DNA of 64,000 bases from Paenibacillus plantarum (GTDB taxonomy: Bacteria > Bacillota > Bacilli > Paenibacillales > NBRC-103111): NCBI RefSeq assembly GCF_013141695.1, contig NZ_WHNY01000004.1, forward strand, positions 310,001-374,000, in the 5' to 3' direction. Shown piece after piece: positions 42,685 to 52,499 of this stretch (the first letter of the stretch is position 1; every line of letters starts with the position of its first letter). A program made the position numbers and the translations under genes. A model generated the notes under the pieces. That model ran no database searches. It was not told where the DNA came from and worked only from the letters and a program-made list of their open reading frames with translations.

Positions 42685-45042
42685 TTATTTGGCAGCATCG
42701 GTATCGTCAGCTCCATCTGCTCCTCTCAGCAGTGCTTGTTCACGCTCCCGATATTCACCTGGGATAAATCCGGTACTTTTCTTAAAAATCCGCACGAAGC
42801 TGTTGACGTTCGTATAGCCGACCGCCTCCGACACATCTCTAATCAACATATCGGAACCGGCAAGCAACTCTTTCGCCTTTCTCATGCGAATATCCATTAA
42901 ATAATCAATAAAATTTCTTTCCTTGTGCTCCTTGAATATGCGACTCACATGCGACGCACTCAGCTTGAATTCACTTGCCAAATAATTCAGGGATAAATCG
43001 CTGTGCATATAGTGGGCATTAATAAAGTCGGTGATTCGCTCAACGACATCGTTTCGTTCCCGATTGCTGCGTCTCTCCTCAATTTGCTTGGCAAACTGAC
43101 CAAGCTGCTCAATGACATAATCCGAGAGCTCATGAATGCTTTCATGTTGACTCAGCAGGTCGAATAATCGATGAGGGGGTGCTTCCTCGAGCATCACAGG
43201 GTCAATCTCACCGACAGCTTTGGCTGCCTTCATCATAAAGTGCACAACCAATTGGCGAATCATATCAGGAGCAGCGCCGCTGCCAGCCATCTCACCAAAC
43301 CAGCGCTCTGTCTGTTTCTTCATCTTCTCGCTATCCGTCAGTCGAAGCGAGTCAATAATGCCGTCCGTCATGCCAAGCAGCCGCATAAACTCACCGCTCG
43401 CTGGCTCTCGAATATCATCGTTAGAGATGATCGTATTGCCCCCGAGAATCATTTTGTACGACAATGCTGACAACGCATCATGATACGAGTATTGAAGCGT
43501 GTCTATGTCTTGCGCAATGTGACCCAATCCAATTGAAATCGTCTGCTTGAACTGCTCTTCCACATAGCTCTTGATCATCTCTGCAACTGCCAGTGCACGA
43601 AGTAGATTCGCTTCCGCTTCCGCTTCATGGAACGAGATCACAATAACCACTAGGCCGTCACGTGCTTCAATGGCGATCCCCCGGTATTCCGCATTGATCA
43701 TCTCTTCCGCAACATTGCAAAGTGCGTAGCTATATAAATGGAGATCCTGTGACGAGGTAATGCTGGATTTCTGATCGAACTCAGCAGCCAACGCGATATA
43801 CTGCTTCGCATGCAGCGGGAATCCAATAGCTTCAAGACTTGCGCGCAGCTCCTCTGGGTTTTTGCGTGCGCCAATCAAGGCATCCATCACTAAGCGCCAT
43901 TTAATAACCGGCTGCGTTTCCCTCATTTGCCTGTACATGCGATTACTATCCGCCAAAACGTATGACAAAGAAACTTCGATACCGCTCCATTCGTCGTCAG
44001 CCCAATGCTCGTTTTTTCTTTCATATTGGCCGTATGCTTGAAGCTGTTTCGTCACATTCGAAAGGACCCGATTCACCGGTCGGAACATCCAGCTGTTTAA
44101 CACCACGGACATGCCACCTGCTAAAAGCAGAAGCAGAACAGAAATGCCAAACAATGTGTTTCGCACCTGAACCAGCGGCTTGCTGAGGGCTGCGTCAGAA
44201 ACCACACTAATAATTTCCCAGCCTGTATAAGGACTCTTCATATAAAAGGCCGTTCTGTTGATTCCATTCATTTTCGTACGGAATTGCCCTTCATCCCGCT
44301 GAGTCATATCTTTGGACCAAAGAAGCCCGTCTGCTTGTGTACCAATCAACGATTTATCGGAATGACTGAGAATGATTCCTTCCGCATCAGCTAGAAACAA
44401 GTAGCCGAGAGAAGGATCAATGGCGTTTTTGATTAGATTGTAGATCGATCGCTCATCAATATTGAAAGCAACTGCACCTTTCCGGTATCCTTCTCCATGT
44501 ACAAGCGGATAGGAACGAATGAGCGTCATGACGTTCTGCCGAATGTTACCCGAATCATCGAGGGATAGCTTTCTAGTGCCTATCCACTGATAAAAGCCCT
44601 TATATCGCTCAAACGCATTCATCCATTGATAATCGGGACCTAGCTCCGGTGTCTGAAATGGATTCGTCTGTGACCAACGCTTTTTCGCATAGGAATACAA
44701 GTCGATTGAAAAAATGGTATCGTTACTCAGCAGCATATCCGCGATTCTGTTGTTAATCGTGATCGTATCTTGCTGGTCAGCCCATTCATCCTCCATAAAC
44801 GTCCTCATATCCCGGCTGCGTAAAAATTGCATCGTTTCTGAATCGATCCCCTTCAACACCAACAGCAGTTTATCGTTTACTTCGTGGAGCAGGGACATGT
44901 TCGTTTGCTCGACTTCTGCCTGAAGATGCTCGGTCGTGATGAAATAGGACAGACCTGCTGTCGAAACAATGCATAGGCTCAAAAAAAGCAAAATGATCGA
45001 CATTGCGCGCTTCGAACGGCTTCTCTTTTGCTGCCAGAACAT
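42685..45042 (-). CDS. Membrane-sensor AraC-family regulator
   Basis: One-piece transmembrane regulator of 785 aa. Membrane segments at about 14-36 and 292-315 enclose a Cache-like extracellular domain (GYLFLADAEGIILSHSD). The C-terminal AraC domain has LSLNYLASEFKLSASHVSRIFKE-type helices, then VSEAVGYTNVNSFVRIFKK and FIPGEYR. Start ATG 45042 follows GAGGAGG. It lies inside an importer operon, between the binding protein and the PL22-like gene, unlike the regulator at 39058. Confidence 0.9.
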   Translation of the reverse strand: MFWQQKRSRSKRAMSIILLFLSLCIVSTAGLSYFITTEHLQAEVEQTNMSLLHEVNDKLLLVLKGIDSETMQFLRSRDMRTFMEDEWADQQDTITINNRIADMLLSNDTIFSIDLYSYAKKRWSQTNPFQTPELGPDYQWMNAFERYKGFYQWIGTRKLSLDDSGNIRQNVMTLIRSYPLVHGEGYRKGAVAFNIDERSIYNLIKNAIDPSLGYLFLADAEGIILSHSDKSLIGTQADGLLWSKDMTQRDEGQFRTKMNGINRTAFYMKSPYTGWEIISVVSDAALSKPLVQVRNTLFGISVLLLLLAGGMSVVLNSWMFRPVNRVLSNVTKQLQAYGQYERKNEHWADDEWSGIEVSLSYVLADSNRMYRQMRETQPVIKWRLVMDALIGARKNPEELRASLEAIGFPLHAKQYIALAAEFDQKSSITSSQDLHLYSYALCNVAEEMINAEYRGIAIEARDGLVVIVISFHEAEAEANLLRALAVAEMIKSYVEEQFKQTISIGLGHIAQDIDTLQYSYHDALSALSYKMILGGNTIISNDDIREPASGEFMRLLGMTDGIIDSLRLTDSEKMKKQTERWFGEMAGSGAAPDMIRQLVVHFMMKAAKAVGEIDPVMLEEAPPHRLFDLLSQHESIHELSDYVIEQLGQFAKQIEERRSNRERNDVVERITDFINAHYMHSDLSLNYLASEFKLSASHVSRIFKEHKERNFIDYLMDIRMRKAKELLAGSDMLIRDVSEAVGYTNVNSFVRIFKKSTGFIPGEYREREQALLRGADGADDTDAAK

Positions 45043-45079
45043 GCCTCTGCCTCCTCGAGTTCTCCGTAATTAGAAAGAG

Positions 45080-46675
45080 TTATTTGAAATTCGCTTTATT
45101 CTTTTCGTACCATTCTTGTGCGATTTGATCAGCCTTTTCGCCGCCAGCACTCTTGTATTCTTTACGTATCATGTCAAGAGCTTGCTCTGGCGTGATATCG
45201 CCTTTGACGATAGCTCTCGTGCGGATCTCGATCAATTTCGGCTCAATGCTCGCAAACACGTTGCTGATTTCCGGCGAATTCGGTGAATACGGAATATCCC
45301 GACGGAACGGCACGCTAAGCGCTGTCTTCATCGCTTCAGCGTTCAACTTCGCCCAGCGCTGCGAAAGCGGATCTTGTGGGGCTTTGACCATCAAATCCTC
45401 CAACTTGAACGTCTTTGCATCGTTTCTTAGGATCGCATACTCACCAGCGTAGGCAACTTCCTTTTTGAATTTGTCTGCGTCAATCACTTGAGGAACGCCA
45501 TTCACCAATTTGAAATGCGTGTTCTCAATACCATTCGCAAGCGTGTACCAGCCCTTATCCAGCATCCAGTCGAGATATTGGATCGCCGCTTTCGGATTTT
45601 TCATATTTTTGTTAAAAGCGACATAAATATTGGCTGGCGTCTCTTGATAGCCGCCAAACTTGCCGTACTTCGTCGAGAAAGCTGCTAAAGGCACTGGGTT
45701 CGCATCCGGGAAATTTTTCATCAGATCCTTCATATAGGTGTCAATGCCATTGCCGACACTACCAATCAGGATGCCTGTTTTGCCTTGCGCCCAGTCGCCC
45801 ATCATCTTCTGACTATTTTTATCCGTCAAGTATTCCTTATCAATGTATCCGTTCTCGTATAGTTTACGTTCGAAGTTAATTGCACCAACGTTGCGGTCAA
45901 CCACCCTCGAGTTAACCATTTTACCCCCATCGAGATACCATTGCGTGCTATGTGTCCCATACAGACCAGAGATCACGTTAGACCAAACAAACATCGACAC
46001 GACAGGTGCGTTCGTATTGCCGGATAAACCCTTATCTTTGAAAGCTTTCGTCACTGCGAAAAACTCTTCCTCCGTGGTTGGCGCCTTCATGCCAACCTTA
46101 TCCAGCCAATCCTGCCGGATCCACATGCCAGCATTAGCTATGCCGCTCAATGCCCGTTTTGATGTGATCCCATATATTTTACCATCAAATGTCATCAGCG
46201 GCTTTAAGTCCGGATTTTCGTTGATATAATTTTTAATGACGGTGCTGTATTGATTGATGTAATCATCAAGGGGTTGAACAACGCCCTGCGAGACAAGCGT
46301 GCCGATATAATTGCGGTCGAAGTCCCAGATCAAATCCGGCGCTTCGCCTGAGGCAATCAGCGTATTCAGCTTATCCTGCGCCTGGTTGCGGGGAACCGGT
46401 ACATATTTAACTTGTACGCCCGATTGCTCCTGAATCCATTTGGTCCAGCGATTCTGTTCATACGAGCCTTCTTCTGCGGCAACCGCACCTCTGTCGTACA
46501 TGGTAACACTAACGGCCTTCGGCAGTTTATCGTATTTATCTTCCACCTTTGCCGCTGCGGACGGAGTTGGACTTCCACTTGCCCCTTCCTCCGTTTTACT
46601 GCAGCCCGTTAGCGCCGCTCCTAACGTCATTGCCAAAATCGTAGAACCTAACACCCAACTTTTTGTTCTCTTCAT
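45080..46675 (-). CDS. LipO-like extracellular sugar-binding lipoprotein
   Basis: Solute-binding lipoprotein of 531 aa with lipobox LTGC (Cys25). IRQDWLDKVGMKAP is typical of the group, but the DPDxNG calcium-loop motif seen in its two neighbours is missing here. I chose ATG 46675 with GGGAGGT upstream; an in-frame start five codons earlier overlaps that site. It belongs to the importer with permeases at 46762 and 47679. Confidence 0.92.
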   Translation of the reverse strand: MKRTKSWVLGSTILAMTLGAALTGCSKTEEGASGSPTPSAAAKVEDKYDKLPKAVSVTMYDRGAVAAEEGSYEQNRWTKWIQEQSGVQVKYVPVPRNQAQDKLNTLIASGEAPDLIWDFDRNYIGTLVSQGVVQPLDDYINQYSTVIKNYINENPDLKPLMTFDGKIYGITSKRALSGIANAGMWIRQDWLDKVGMKAPTTEEEFFAVTKAFKDKGLSGNTNAPVVSMFVWSNVISGLYGTHSTQWYLDGGKMVNSRVVDRNVGAINFERKLYENGYIDKEYLTDKNSQKMMGDWAQGKTGILIGSVGNGIDTYMKDLMKNFPDANPVPLAAFSTKYGKFGGYQETPANIYVAFNKNMKNPKAAIQYLDWMLDKGWYTLANGIENTHFKLVNGVPQVIDADKFKKEVAYAGEYAILRNDAKTFKLEDLMVKAPQDPLSQRWAKLNAEAMKTALSVPFRRDIPYSPNSPEISNVFASIEPKLIEIRTRAIVKGDITPEQALDMIRKEYKSAGGEKADQIAQEWYEKNKANFK

Positions 46676-46761
46676 ACGATGACCTCCCACATGGTTTAAT
46701 TATATCACAAGGCGACTTGCGCCATTATGAACAGAGCGAATGACAATCCGCGTTAAACAAG

Positions 46762-47628
46762 CTAGCCTTTGACTGAGCCCATTAAAACGCCTTTCACGAA
46801 ATATTTTTGTAGAAAAGGATAAATAATCAGAATAGGCAGTGAAGCCAGCATAGCGGCTCCAGCACGAACACCTTCTGGTGGCAGTGAGTTGTTCGCGTTC
46901 GAATCCCCAACAAGCAGTGCGGGATCGAGGTTGTCGATCATCTGGTAGAGCTTGACCATCAGCGACATGTGGGTTGAGCTTTTAATAAAGATAAGCACGT
47001 TGTAATACGCGTTCCACCACCCTACCGCGTAGAAGAGCGTCAATGCTGCAATAACCGGAAGTGCTAGCGGAAGAACGATACGAACAAGCACTACCCAATC
47101 CTTGGCTCCATCGATGGAGGCTGATTCCTCAAGCTCACTCGGTAAACCTTCGAAAAAGGTTTTCAAGACGAACAAATTGTAGGTGCTGATGAGGCCTGAT
47201 AACCAAAGAGACCAATAGGTGTTCATGAGCCCTAAGCTTTTAATAAGTAGAAACTGAGGGATAAGTCCTCCCGTGAACAGCATCGTGAAAATAATCATGC
47301 CGAGGACTAGGCCCCGTCCACGGAGGTCCATTTTGGACAGCGGGTAAGCCGCCATAATCGTAACCAGCATGTTGAGCACGGTGCCAACAACGGTCATCAC
47401 GACCGTATTTTTCATCGCGATGAACAGCTGACCGTCCTCAATCAAGTTACGATAGGCATCCCATGTAAATTGTCTAGGCCATATCGAAACATAACCGGCG
47501 CGAATAGCTTCGCCCGAGCTAAGTGAAACCGCCAACACATTCAAAAAAGGGAAGAACGTCGAGAACGTGCATATCCCTAAGAAGAGATAGAGTAGTAAGC
47601 GGGGCACGCGCTCTTTCCAGACAGTCAT
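46762..47628 (-). CDS. ABC sugar-importer permease, LplC/YtcP type
   Basis: Permease subunit of 288 aa with docking loop EESASIDGAKDWVVLV and terminal GSVKG. Start ATG 47628 is preceded by AGGAGGGG. The frame extends 19 codons upstream into the LplB-like gene, but the ribosome site favours this start. Confidence 0.92.
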   Translation of the reverse strand: MTVWKERVPRLLLYLFLGICTFSTFFPFLNVLAVSLSSGEAIRAGYVSIWPRQFTWDAYRNLIEDGQLFIAMKNTVVMTVVGTVLNMLVTIMAAYPLSKMDLRGRGLVLGMIIFTMLFTGGLIPQFLLIKSLGLMNTYWSLWLSGLISTYNLFVLKTFFEGLPSELEESASIDGAKDWVVLVRIVLPLALPVIAALTLFYAVGWWNAYYNVLIFIKSSTHMSLMVKLYQMIDNLDPALLVGDSNANNSLPPEGVRAGAAMLASLPILIIYPFLQKYFVKGVLMGSVKG

Positions 47629-47678
47629 TCGCAGCCCCTCCTTTCGATGATTGAATTTGCCTCCAGCGGCTCGCTCCG

Positions 47679-48644
47679 CTACCATAACGCTCGCTCTCCC
47701 ATCGCTCGAATAATTCGATTCACTGTAAGCACGAGTACTAACCCTACGAGGGATTGAACCAATCCAATCGCTGTTGTATAGCTGTATTGCAGGTTAACGA
47801 GCCCAAGCCTGTAAATATAAGTACTCATCACGTCGGAAACGCTGGTCACCATGGGATTGGTCAGTGCCCAGACGTGCTCGAAGCCAACATCGAACATACG
47901 GCCCATTTGCAGAACCAGCAAGAGCGCAATCGTGCTTCGGATGCCTGGAAGTGTCACATGCCATATTTGCCGCAGCTTACCGCCCCCATCTATACGGGCT
48001 GCTTCATATAAATGGGGGTCTATGCTAGCCATTGCCGCCAAATAAAGAATGGTGCTAAAGCCTGCATCTCGCCATATGCCAGAAAACACATAGACAAGGG
48101 GCCACCAAAAGGTATTTCCCATGAAATAGATCGGATCAAGTCCAAACGCCTTCAGGACAAAATTGATAAACCCGCTGCTCGGTGAAAGTAATCCGATGAC
48201 GATCGTGCCGAGGATAATCCACGATAAAAAATGCGGCAGATACAAGAGGTTCTGAACAACTCGCTTGTACCATTCCACACGTACCTCGTTCAGCATGATG
48301 GCGAGTATGATCGGGACAGGAAAACCAAAACACAGTCCATATAGATTTAATAGGAGCGTGTTGCGTACAATCTTAAACAGATCACTACTGTGCAGCAGCC
48401 GATTGAAATGCTCCAGTCCCACCCATTTGCTTCCCCAAATGCCGTCAGCTAGACGAAAATTCTTAAACGCAATGATTTCCCCGTATAACGGGAAGTACTT
48501 AAAAATTACGAAGTAAGCGATCACGGGAACGAGCAGCATATAAAGAAATGGTCTGCGTTTCAGGTCCCTCCATATTGGTCTGCGTGATGCCTTCAGTTTG
48601 GCGCGTCCGTGGCTTCCGGCATCCACAGCTGGTTGTGAGAGCAT
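47679..48644 (-). CDS. ABC sugar-importer permease, LplB type
   Basis: Permease subunit of 321 aa with YGEIIAFKNF, docking loop YEAARIDGGGKLRQIW and six hydrophobic spans. Start ATG 48644 follows GGAAGGTG; an open frame upstream to 48707 crosses into the dispersed repeat and is not counted. First gene of the unit running to the PL22-like gene at 41567. Confidence 0.92.
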   Translation of the reverse strand: MLSQPAVDAGSHGRAKLKASRRPIWRDLKRRPFLYMLLVPVIAYFVIFKYFPLYGEIIAFKNFRLADGIWGSKWVGLEHFNRLLHSSDLFKIVRNTLLLNLYGLCFGFPVPIILAIMLNEVRVEWYKRVVQNLLYLPHFLSWIILGTIVIGLLSPSSGFINFVLKAFGLDPIYFMGNTFWWPLVYVFSGIWRDAGFSTILYLAAMASIDPHLYEAARIDGGGKLRQIWHVTLPGIRSTIALLLVLQMGRMFDVGFEHVWALTNPMVTSVSDVMSTYIYRLGLVNLQYSYTTAIGLVQSLVGLVLVLTVNRIIRAMGERALW

Positions 48645-48664
48645 GCATGGCTCACCTTCCTTTC

Positions 48665-48803
48665 TGTTGTTAGCCAGATGTAATTCGGCTTGAACCCACC
48701 ATACCAACCACCGTTTTATATGGAAAGCTTCACTTCTTGATGTTCTCAGCTTCTTTTGATTCTGGTGCTACACATTTCTTGCACCACTATTCTTTTCATG
48801 ATA
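48665..48803 (-). repeat. Dispersed ~140-bp repeat, copy 2
   Basis: Matches 28331-28470 closely over its full length. Here it lies directly upstream of the LplB-type permease, so it may overlap that operon's promoter. Two stops interrupt the best frame. Confidence 0.75.
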
Positions 48804-48901
48804 ATTAAGCACTTAATCTGAGGTTTTGGACACGAAGCAACGTAAATTGCAAGGTCACTTCGCACCCAGATACTGAGCCTAGCGTATCTTTGCCTTGAAT
48901 A

Positions 48902-48924
48902 CAAAAAGCCACCCTATGGTGGTT
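48902..48924 (-). terminator. Rho-independent terminator after the PL22 gene
   Basis: On the minus strand AACCACC-ATAG-GGTGGCTT forms a compact stem followed by TTTTTG, 65 nt past the stop of the oligogalacturonate lyase gene. Confidence 0.8.
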
Positions 48925-48988
48925 AGTCACAAGGTGGTCCGTACTTACTATTTCATCATGAATTTATCGTAAACAGACTTATTCACCT

Positions 48989-50158
48989 TCACATTAGCCG
49001 CTTGTCACTCTTCAGCGTTTTGTCCCAATCTGCTCTAGCCATGTATACATTGGATTTGCCGCCCTCGTCGGAAGAGAACAGGATATGCCGATCATCCCGG
49101 GTAAAGAGAGGATGCGGATGCGACATCTGGCTGCGCCAGGAAGTGCCGTGTGCACAAAGAAGGCCGACTTCTATCGAATCCCCATCGTATTTTAACAATG
49201 ACATATAGTTCCCGCTATCCTTCATTACTTCGCGAATGTGAGCACGATCGCCGACGCCCATCGTTTCCCCGTAGTTCATCTGTACATGAGAGGGCCGGGT
49301 GTAGGGGTAATAATATCTTTTCTCGTTCGAACCATCCACGTTGATGAAAATATCGCCATGCAGCAAAAATTCATCCCCGATCCGCTCCCTAGATGAATAT
49401 TGAGCACCAACTCTGCCGCTAGCGGTAAAAAATTCATGTCCAATCCGCTCCAAATTCACCTTCTGATCCACGAGCGGGTACACTTTGTCATGGTCTAAGC
49501 GTGCCGTCCACATTCTCTGAACCTGAAGCCATGGACCTTCATGGCAGAACACAATGATATTCGGGTCTACCGGGCTTATATTCACATGAGAAATATACTG
49601 TCCTTCTCCCCATACCACATAAGGGGTTTTTCGATCAATATCAAAGCGGATGACTACGCTCCTTGGTCTGCGGAAGTGTTTTTCCCTGTGCGTTGAATAA
49701 GTACTACCACTGTCCGTACAAAGCTCCATATGCTCCACATACGAAAAAGCGAGATATTTCCCAGAATTGTCGACAGATAGATCGCTGGGCTGAAAGCCAC
49801 GGGGAATTTCCATGAGCTCCTCGGTTTCCAGATTATCAAGACGAACCCGCATCAGTGTACGGTCTGCAAAATAATACACAATATGATGCCAGGCATCGAG
49901 TACGGAACTGAAAGGAATTACCCCCTCCTGATCGGTAATTTGCACCATTTGACCATCATCAAATTTTAATGTGTACAGTTGCATCGAACCGGAGCGGTTA
50001 GAAGCAACTAAGACGTAACTATTTTCACAATCGATCAATGTTTTGGTGAAATAGGGATGATACGTATCGCCGGAATTGTCGGTGAGCTGTACCACTTCGA
50101 CGCCGGTCAATTCATCTTGCTTTCTGGTTATCGTTGAGTAATAAACATCGCCTTTCAC
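48989..50158 (-). CDS. ogl: Oligogalacturonate lyase (PL22)
   Basis: Cytoplasmic lyase of 389 aa, the usual PL22 length, which releases 4-deoxy-5-keto uronate from short pectin oligomers by beta-elimination. It shows NISPVDPNIIVFCHEGPW (His206), GHEFF (His241, the likely catalytic base), RPSHVQ, and QMSHPHPLF, where Gln344, His347 and His349 fit the Mn-binding Gln-x-x-His-x-His pattern. I chose GTG 50158, 9 nt after GAGGAG; a TTG two codons earlier is too close to it. It follows the GH105-type gene by 33 nt and the two probably form one unit, ending at the terminator at 48902. Confidence 0.88.
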   Translation of the reverse strand: MKGDVYYSTITRKQDELTGVEVVQLTDNSGDTYHPYFTKTLIDCENSYVLVASNRSGSMQLYTLKFDDGQMVQITDQEGVIPFSSVLDAWHHIVYYFADRTLMRVRLDNLETEELMEIPRGFQPSDLSVDNSGKYLAFSYVEHMELCTDSGSTYSTHREKHFRRPRSVVIRFDIDRKTPYVVWGEGQYISHVNISPVDPNIIVFCHEGPWLQVQRMWTARLDHDKVYPLVDQKVNLERIGHEFFTASGRVGAQYSSRERIGDEFLLHGDIFINVDGSNEKRYYYPYTRPSHVQMNYGETMGVGDRAHIREVMKDSGNYMSLLKYDGDSIEVGLLCAHGTSWRSQMSHPHPLFTRDDRHILFSSDEGGKSNVYMARADWDKTLKSDKRLM

Positions 50159-50190
50159 AAACAACCACTCCTCGTCAATTATTCTATAAC

Positions 50191-52392
50191 TTATAACGTT
50201 GCTAACATTCTGTTCATCCTATCGGCTTCGATTCCGGCAAGAAGGACGATGCCAATGCCATGCGGATCGTTCGTAACTGCCTTAAGGTCATACTTGTAAT
50301 AATCAGGGGAATAGGAGTATTTGGAGCCGCAGCATACGCCATGGACCGATCCATTTCCCTCGAAAGCATGGCTGATCAATGCGCTCCACGCTTTACGTAC
50401 GGCATCCGCGTAAAGCAGAGGCTTATCCAGCCAGCCGAAGCGCACCCCTCTGGCAAAGGCATACATAAACATCGATGTGCAGGATGTTTCCTCAAAGGCA
50501 TCTTCATCCGTCAATACTTGATGCCACAAGCCAGTCTTCCCTTGGCGAGCAAGCAACCCTTCCGAGAAATCTCGAAAAAAAGAAAGCAACGCCACCCTGT
50601 CCTGATGGTCTTCCGGCATCACCTCCAGCAGCTCCGATAACGAAAAAATAACCCAGCCATTGCCGCGTCCCCAAGGGATCCCATTAGCCATATGAAACTT
50701 GAAATCATAGACATGAGACATCAGTTTTTTATCGGGGAGATATAAGTATTTCTTAAAAAGAAGGAACTGTCTGGCCGCTTCATCAAGCCACTTATGTTCA
50801 CCAGTCAGCTTATAGTATCGGATCAGGAATGGGGTGCTCATGTACAAGTCGTCCGCCCATAACGTATTTTCCATGTAATAACCTTTGGATTCACGATAGA
50901 ATGCACCGTCATCCAGCCGCTCTTGCGTGCCCGCCATATAATCGGCAATGATATGCGCCAGCCTGACAAAACCATCATCCTGCGCCTCTTTATTTGCTTC
51001 CAGCATTGCACTGCCAATCGAACCGCAATCGTCGAGCATCTTCATATCCACTAGCTTCGTGTTAATCGCTGGATACCCATACTGCTCACGATCCCACAGA
51101 GCGTAACTGTACATGGTCGTACACGCTTTTAGATGTTGTAGTACGTAACGGACCATATCATTGCGAGCAAGCTTTCTGCCCGTCTGAAGAAGACCGTACA
51201 AAGTCACGCCAATTGGATAGTTCCATCTTGCGTAACGAGCATTGTGTAGATAAGGTCTGATCCAAACGCCTGGTCTGTCTATCCGCCAGTATGTATAATT
51301 GCCAGCTTCTCTTGCTGCATCATCCGATTTGAACAAACTGTACATCGTTTGCAGCTGTTCTGGGACGATACCTTCAGCGCGTTCCATCGGTCCTAAATAA
51401 AACCAACATTCATCCGTTCCTTTCACGGGATATGGCTGACAGAATGAATACGCCTCATCTCCAGCGGATACTTCCAGTGAAAAACCCCACTCACTCTCCC
51501 CACAAGCCGACTCGACTAACCAATTATGCGTCCCGTATGCGAGATTAATTTCAACCTCAAATAGCCCTTCCGTCTCGGATTTTGCGACTAGTTCGCTGTT
51601 AACCCAGATGCGCAACTGGCCGGTTGACCATCCCTTCAACACGAATGGATTCCGACCGGGTAGAACGGACTCCCCTTTCGACCAAGCATAGGCCACCTTA
51701 CCCGTCTGAATGCCGAATATTCTTGCACAGTTCATCATCGACTGCTGATCCGCTGTTCGCGCCTGAGAAGGAAACCACCGGACGGGGGATTCCAATTCAG
51801 ATCTTTTCACATCGGGAAAGGATGCTTCCCCGAACCGTTCATCGTCCAGCGGCTCCGAATACAACCAGCCACCACAGTCATATCGCTCATAGAACGGATT
51901 CATAAAATCCAAAGGAGTCGAATGGCTGCGGTTTGAACCGAATATACAGCCGAAACCGGAAGCAACTTTGCGGAATACAAGCAAGAAAGTATTCCAGCCC
52001 TTTTGCAATTGTACGTCCACGATCTTACGTGTATCTCTATTCACTTCTTCGGCTACACCCGATTTATAGATCTGCTTGCCATTCAGCAGCAGCTTCGTCG
52101 GTCCATAACAATTGACAGCCGTCTCGACGGTCCTAACGTTATCACTCCATAGCATGCCAAGTGCGAAGGCATATTGACCATAGGCAGCTTCAGGATGCTT
52201 TCCATGCATATTAAAATCAAATCTGCCATCCTGCAGCTGTGGGATTGAAAGCTTGCTATAGCATCGGAATACGAACGGATGCGGGGGATTATTCGCTATA
52301 TAGGCGCCTGCTATCGTTTCAAGGATGGCGTCCGTGTCCTGATCAGCCAGTTTATATTTCATGCTAGCTTCTAATTCAAAATACTGTTTCAT
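50191..52392 (-). CDS. GH105-type unsaturated uronyl hydrolase with N-terminal extension
   Basis: Cytoplasmic glycosidase of 733 aa, about twice the usual GH105 size. The C-terminal (alpha/alpha)6-barrel, about 370-733, carries family marks: MKMLDDCGSIG (about 451), WADDLYMSTPF (about 512, likely catalytic Asp), WGRGNGW (about 576) and GLWHQVL with ETSCTSMFMYA (about 637). Such enzymes remove the unsaturated uronate left by rhamnogalacturonan or pectin lyases. The N-terminal half (about 1-350) is beta-rich with sandwich-like features and is not a family I can name. No signal peptide. Start ATG follows AGGAGG at 7 nt. It sits just upstream of the PL22 gene. Confidence 0.87.
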   Translation of the reverse strand: MKQYFELEASMKYKLADQDTDAILETIAGAYIANNPPHPFVFRCYSKLSIPQLQDGRFDFNMHGKHPEAAYGQYAFALGMLWSDNVRTVETAVNCYGPTKLLLNGKQIYKSGVAEEVNRDTRKIVDVQLQKGWNTFLLVFRKVASGFGCIFGSNRSHSTPLDFMNPFYERYDCGGWLYSEPLDDERFGEASFPDVKRSELESPVRWFPSQARTADQQSMMNCARIFGIQTGKVAYAWSKGESVLPGRNPFVLKGWSTGQLRIWVNSELVAKSETEGLFEVEINLAYGTHNWLVESACGESEWGFSLEVSAGDEAYSFCQPYPVKGTDECWFYLGPMERAEGIVPEQLQTMYSLFKSDDAAREAGNYTYWRIDRPGVWIRPYLHNARYARWNYPIGVTLYGLLQTGRKLARNDMVRYVLQHLKACTTMYSYALWDREQYGYPAINTKLVDMKMLDDCGSIGSAMLEANKEAQDDGFVRLAHIIADYMAGTQERLDDGAFYRESKGYYMENTLWADDLYMSTPFLIRYYKLTGEHKWLDEAARQFLLFKKYLYLPDKKLMSHVYDFKFHMANGIPWGRGNGWVIFSLSELLEVMPEDHQDRVALLSFFRDFSEGLLARQGKTGLWHQVLTDEDAFEETSCTSMFMYAFARGVRFGWLDKPLLYADAVRKAWSALISHAFEGNGSVHGVCCGSKYSYSPDYYKYDLKAVTNDPHGIGIVLLAGIEADRMNRMLATL

Positions 52393-52435
52393 TCTTTATC
52401 CTCCTTCCACCTTAAATAGAGGTTTCATGCTTGGG

Positions 52436-52479
52436 AAAAGCTCGATCACGTAGGAACCAACGTCCTGATGTGATCGAGC
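52436..52479 (-). terminator. Terminator after the beta-helix gene
   Basis: A perfect 10-bp stem, GCTCGATCAC (52440-52449) with GTGATCGAGC (52470-52479), is followed on the minus strand by TTTTCCC. It closes the unit that ends with the beta-helix protein and separates it from the GH105 gene. Confidence 0.85.
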
Positions 52480-52499
52480 ATGATTTGCGGCGCTGTCTC

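Larger units (their letters stand above)
48645..48988. other. Intergenic region with repeat copy and terminator
   Basis: 344 nt separating the PL22 gene from the next importer operon. It holds the second copy of the dispersed repeat and the terminator of the GH105-PL22 unit. No intact gene is present. Confidence 0.7.
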
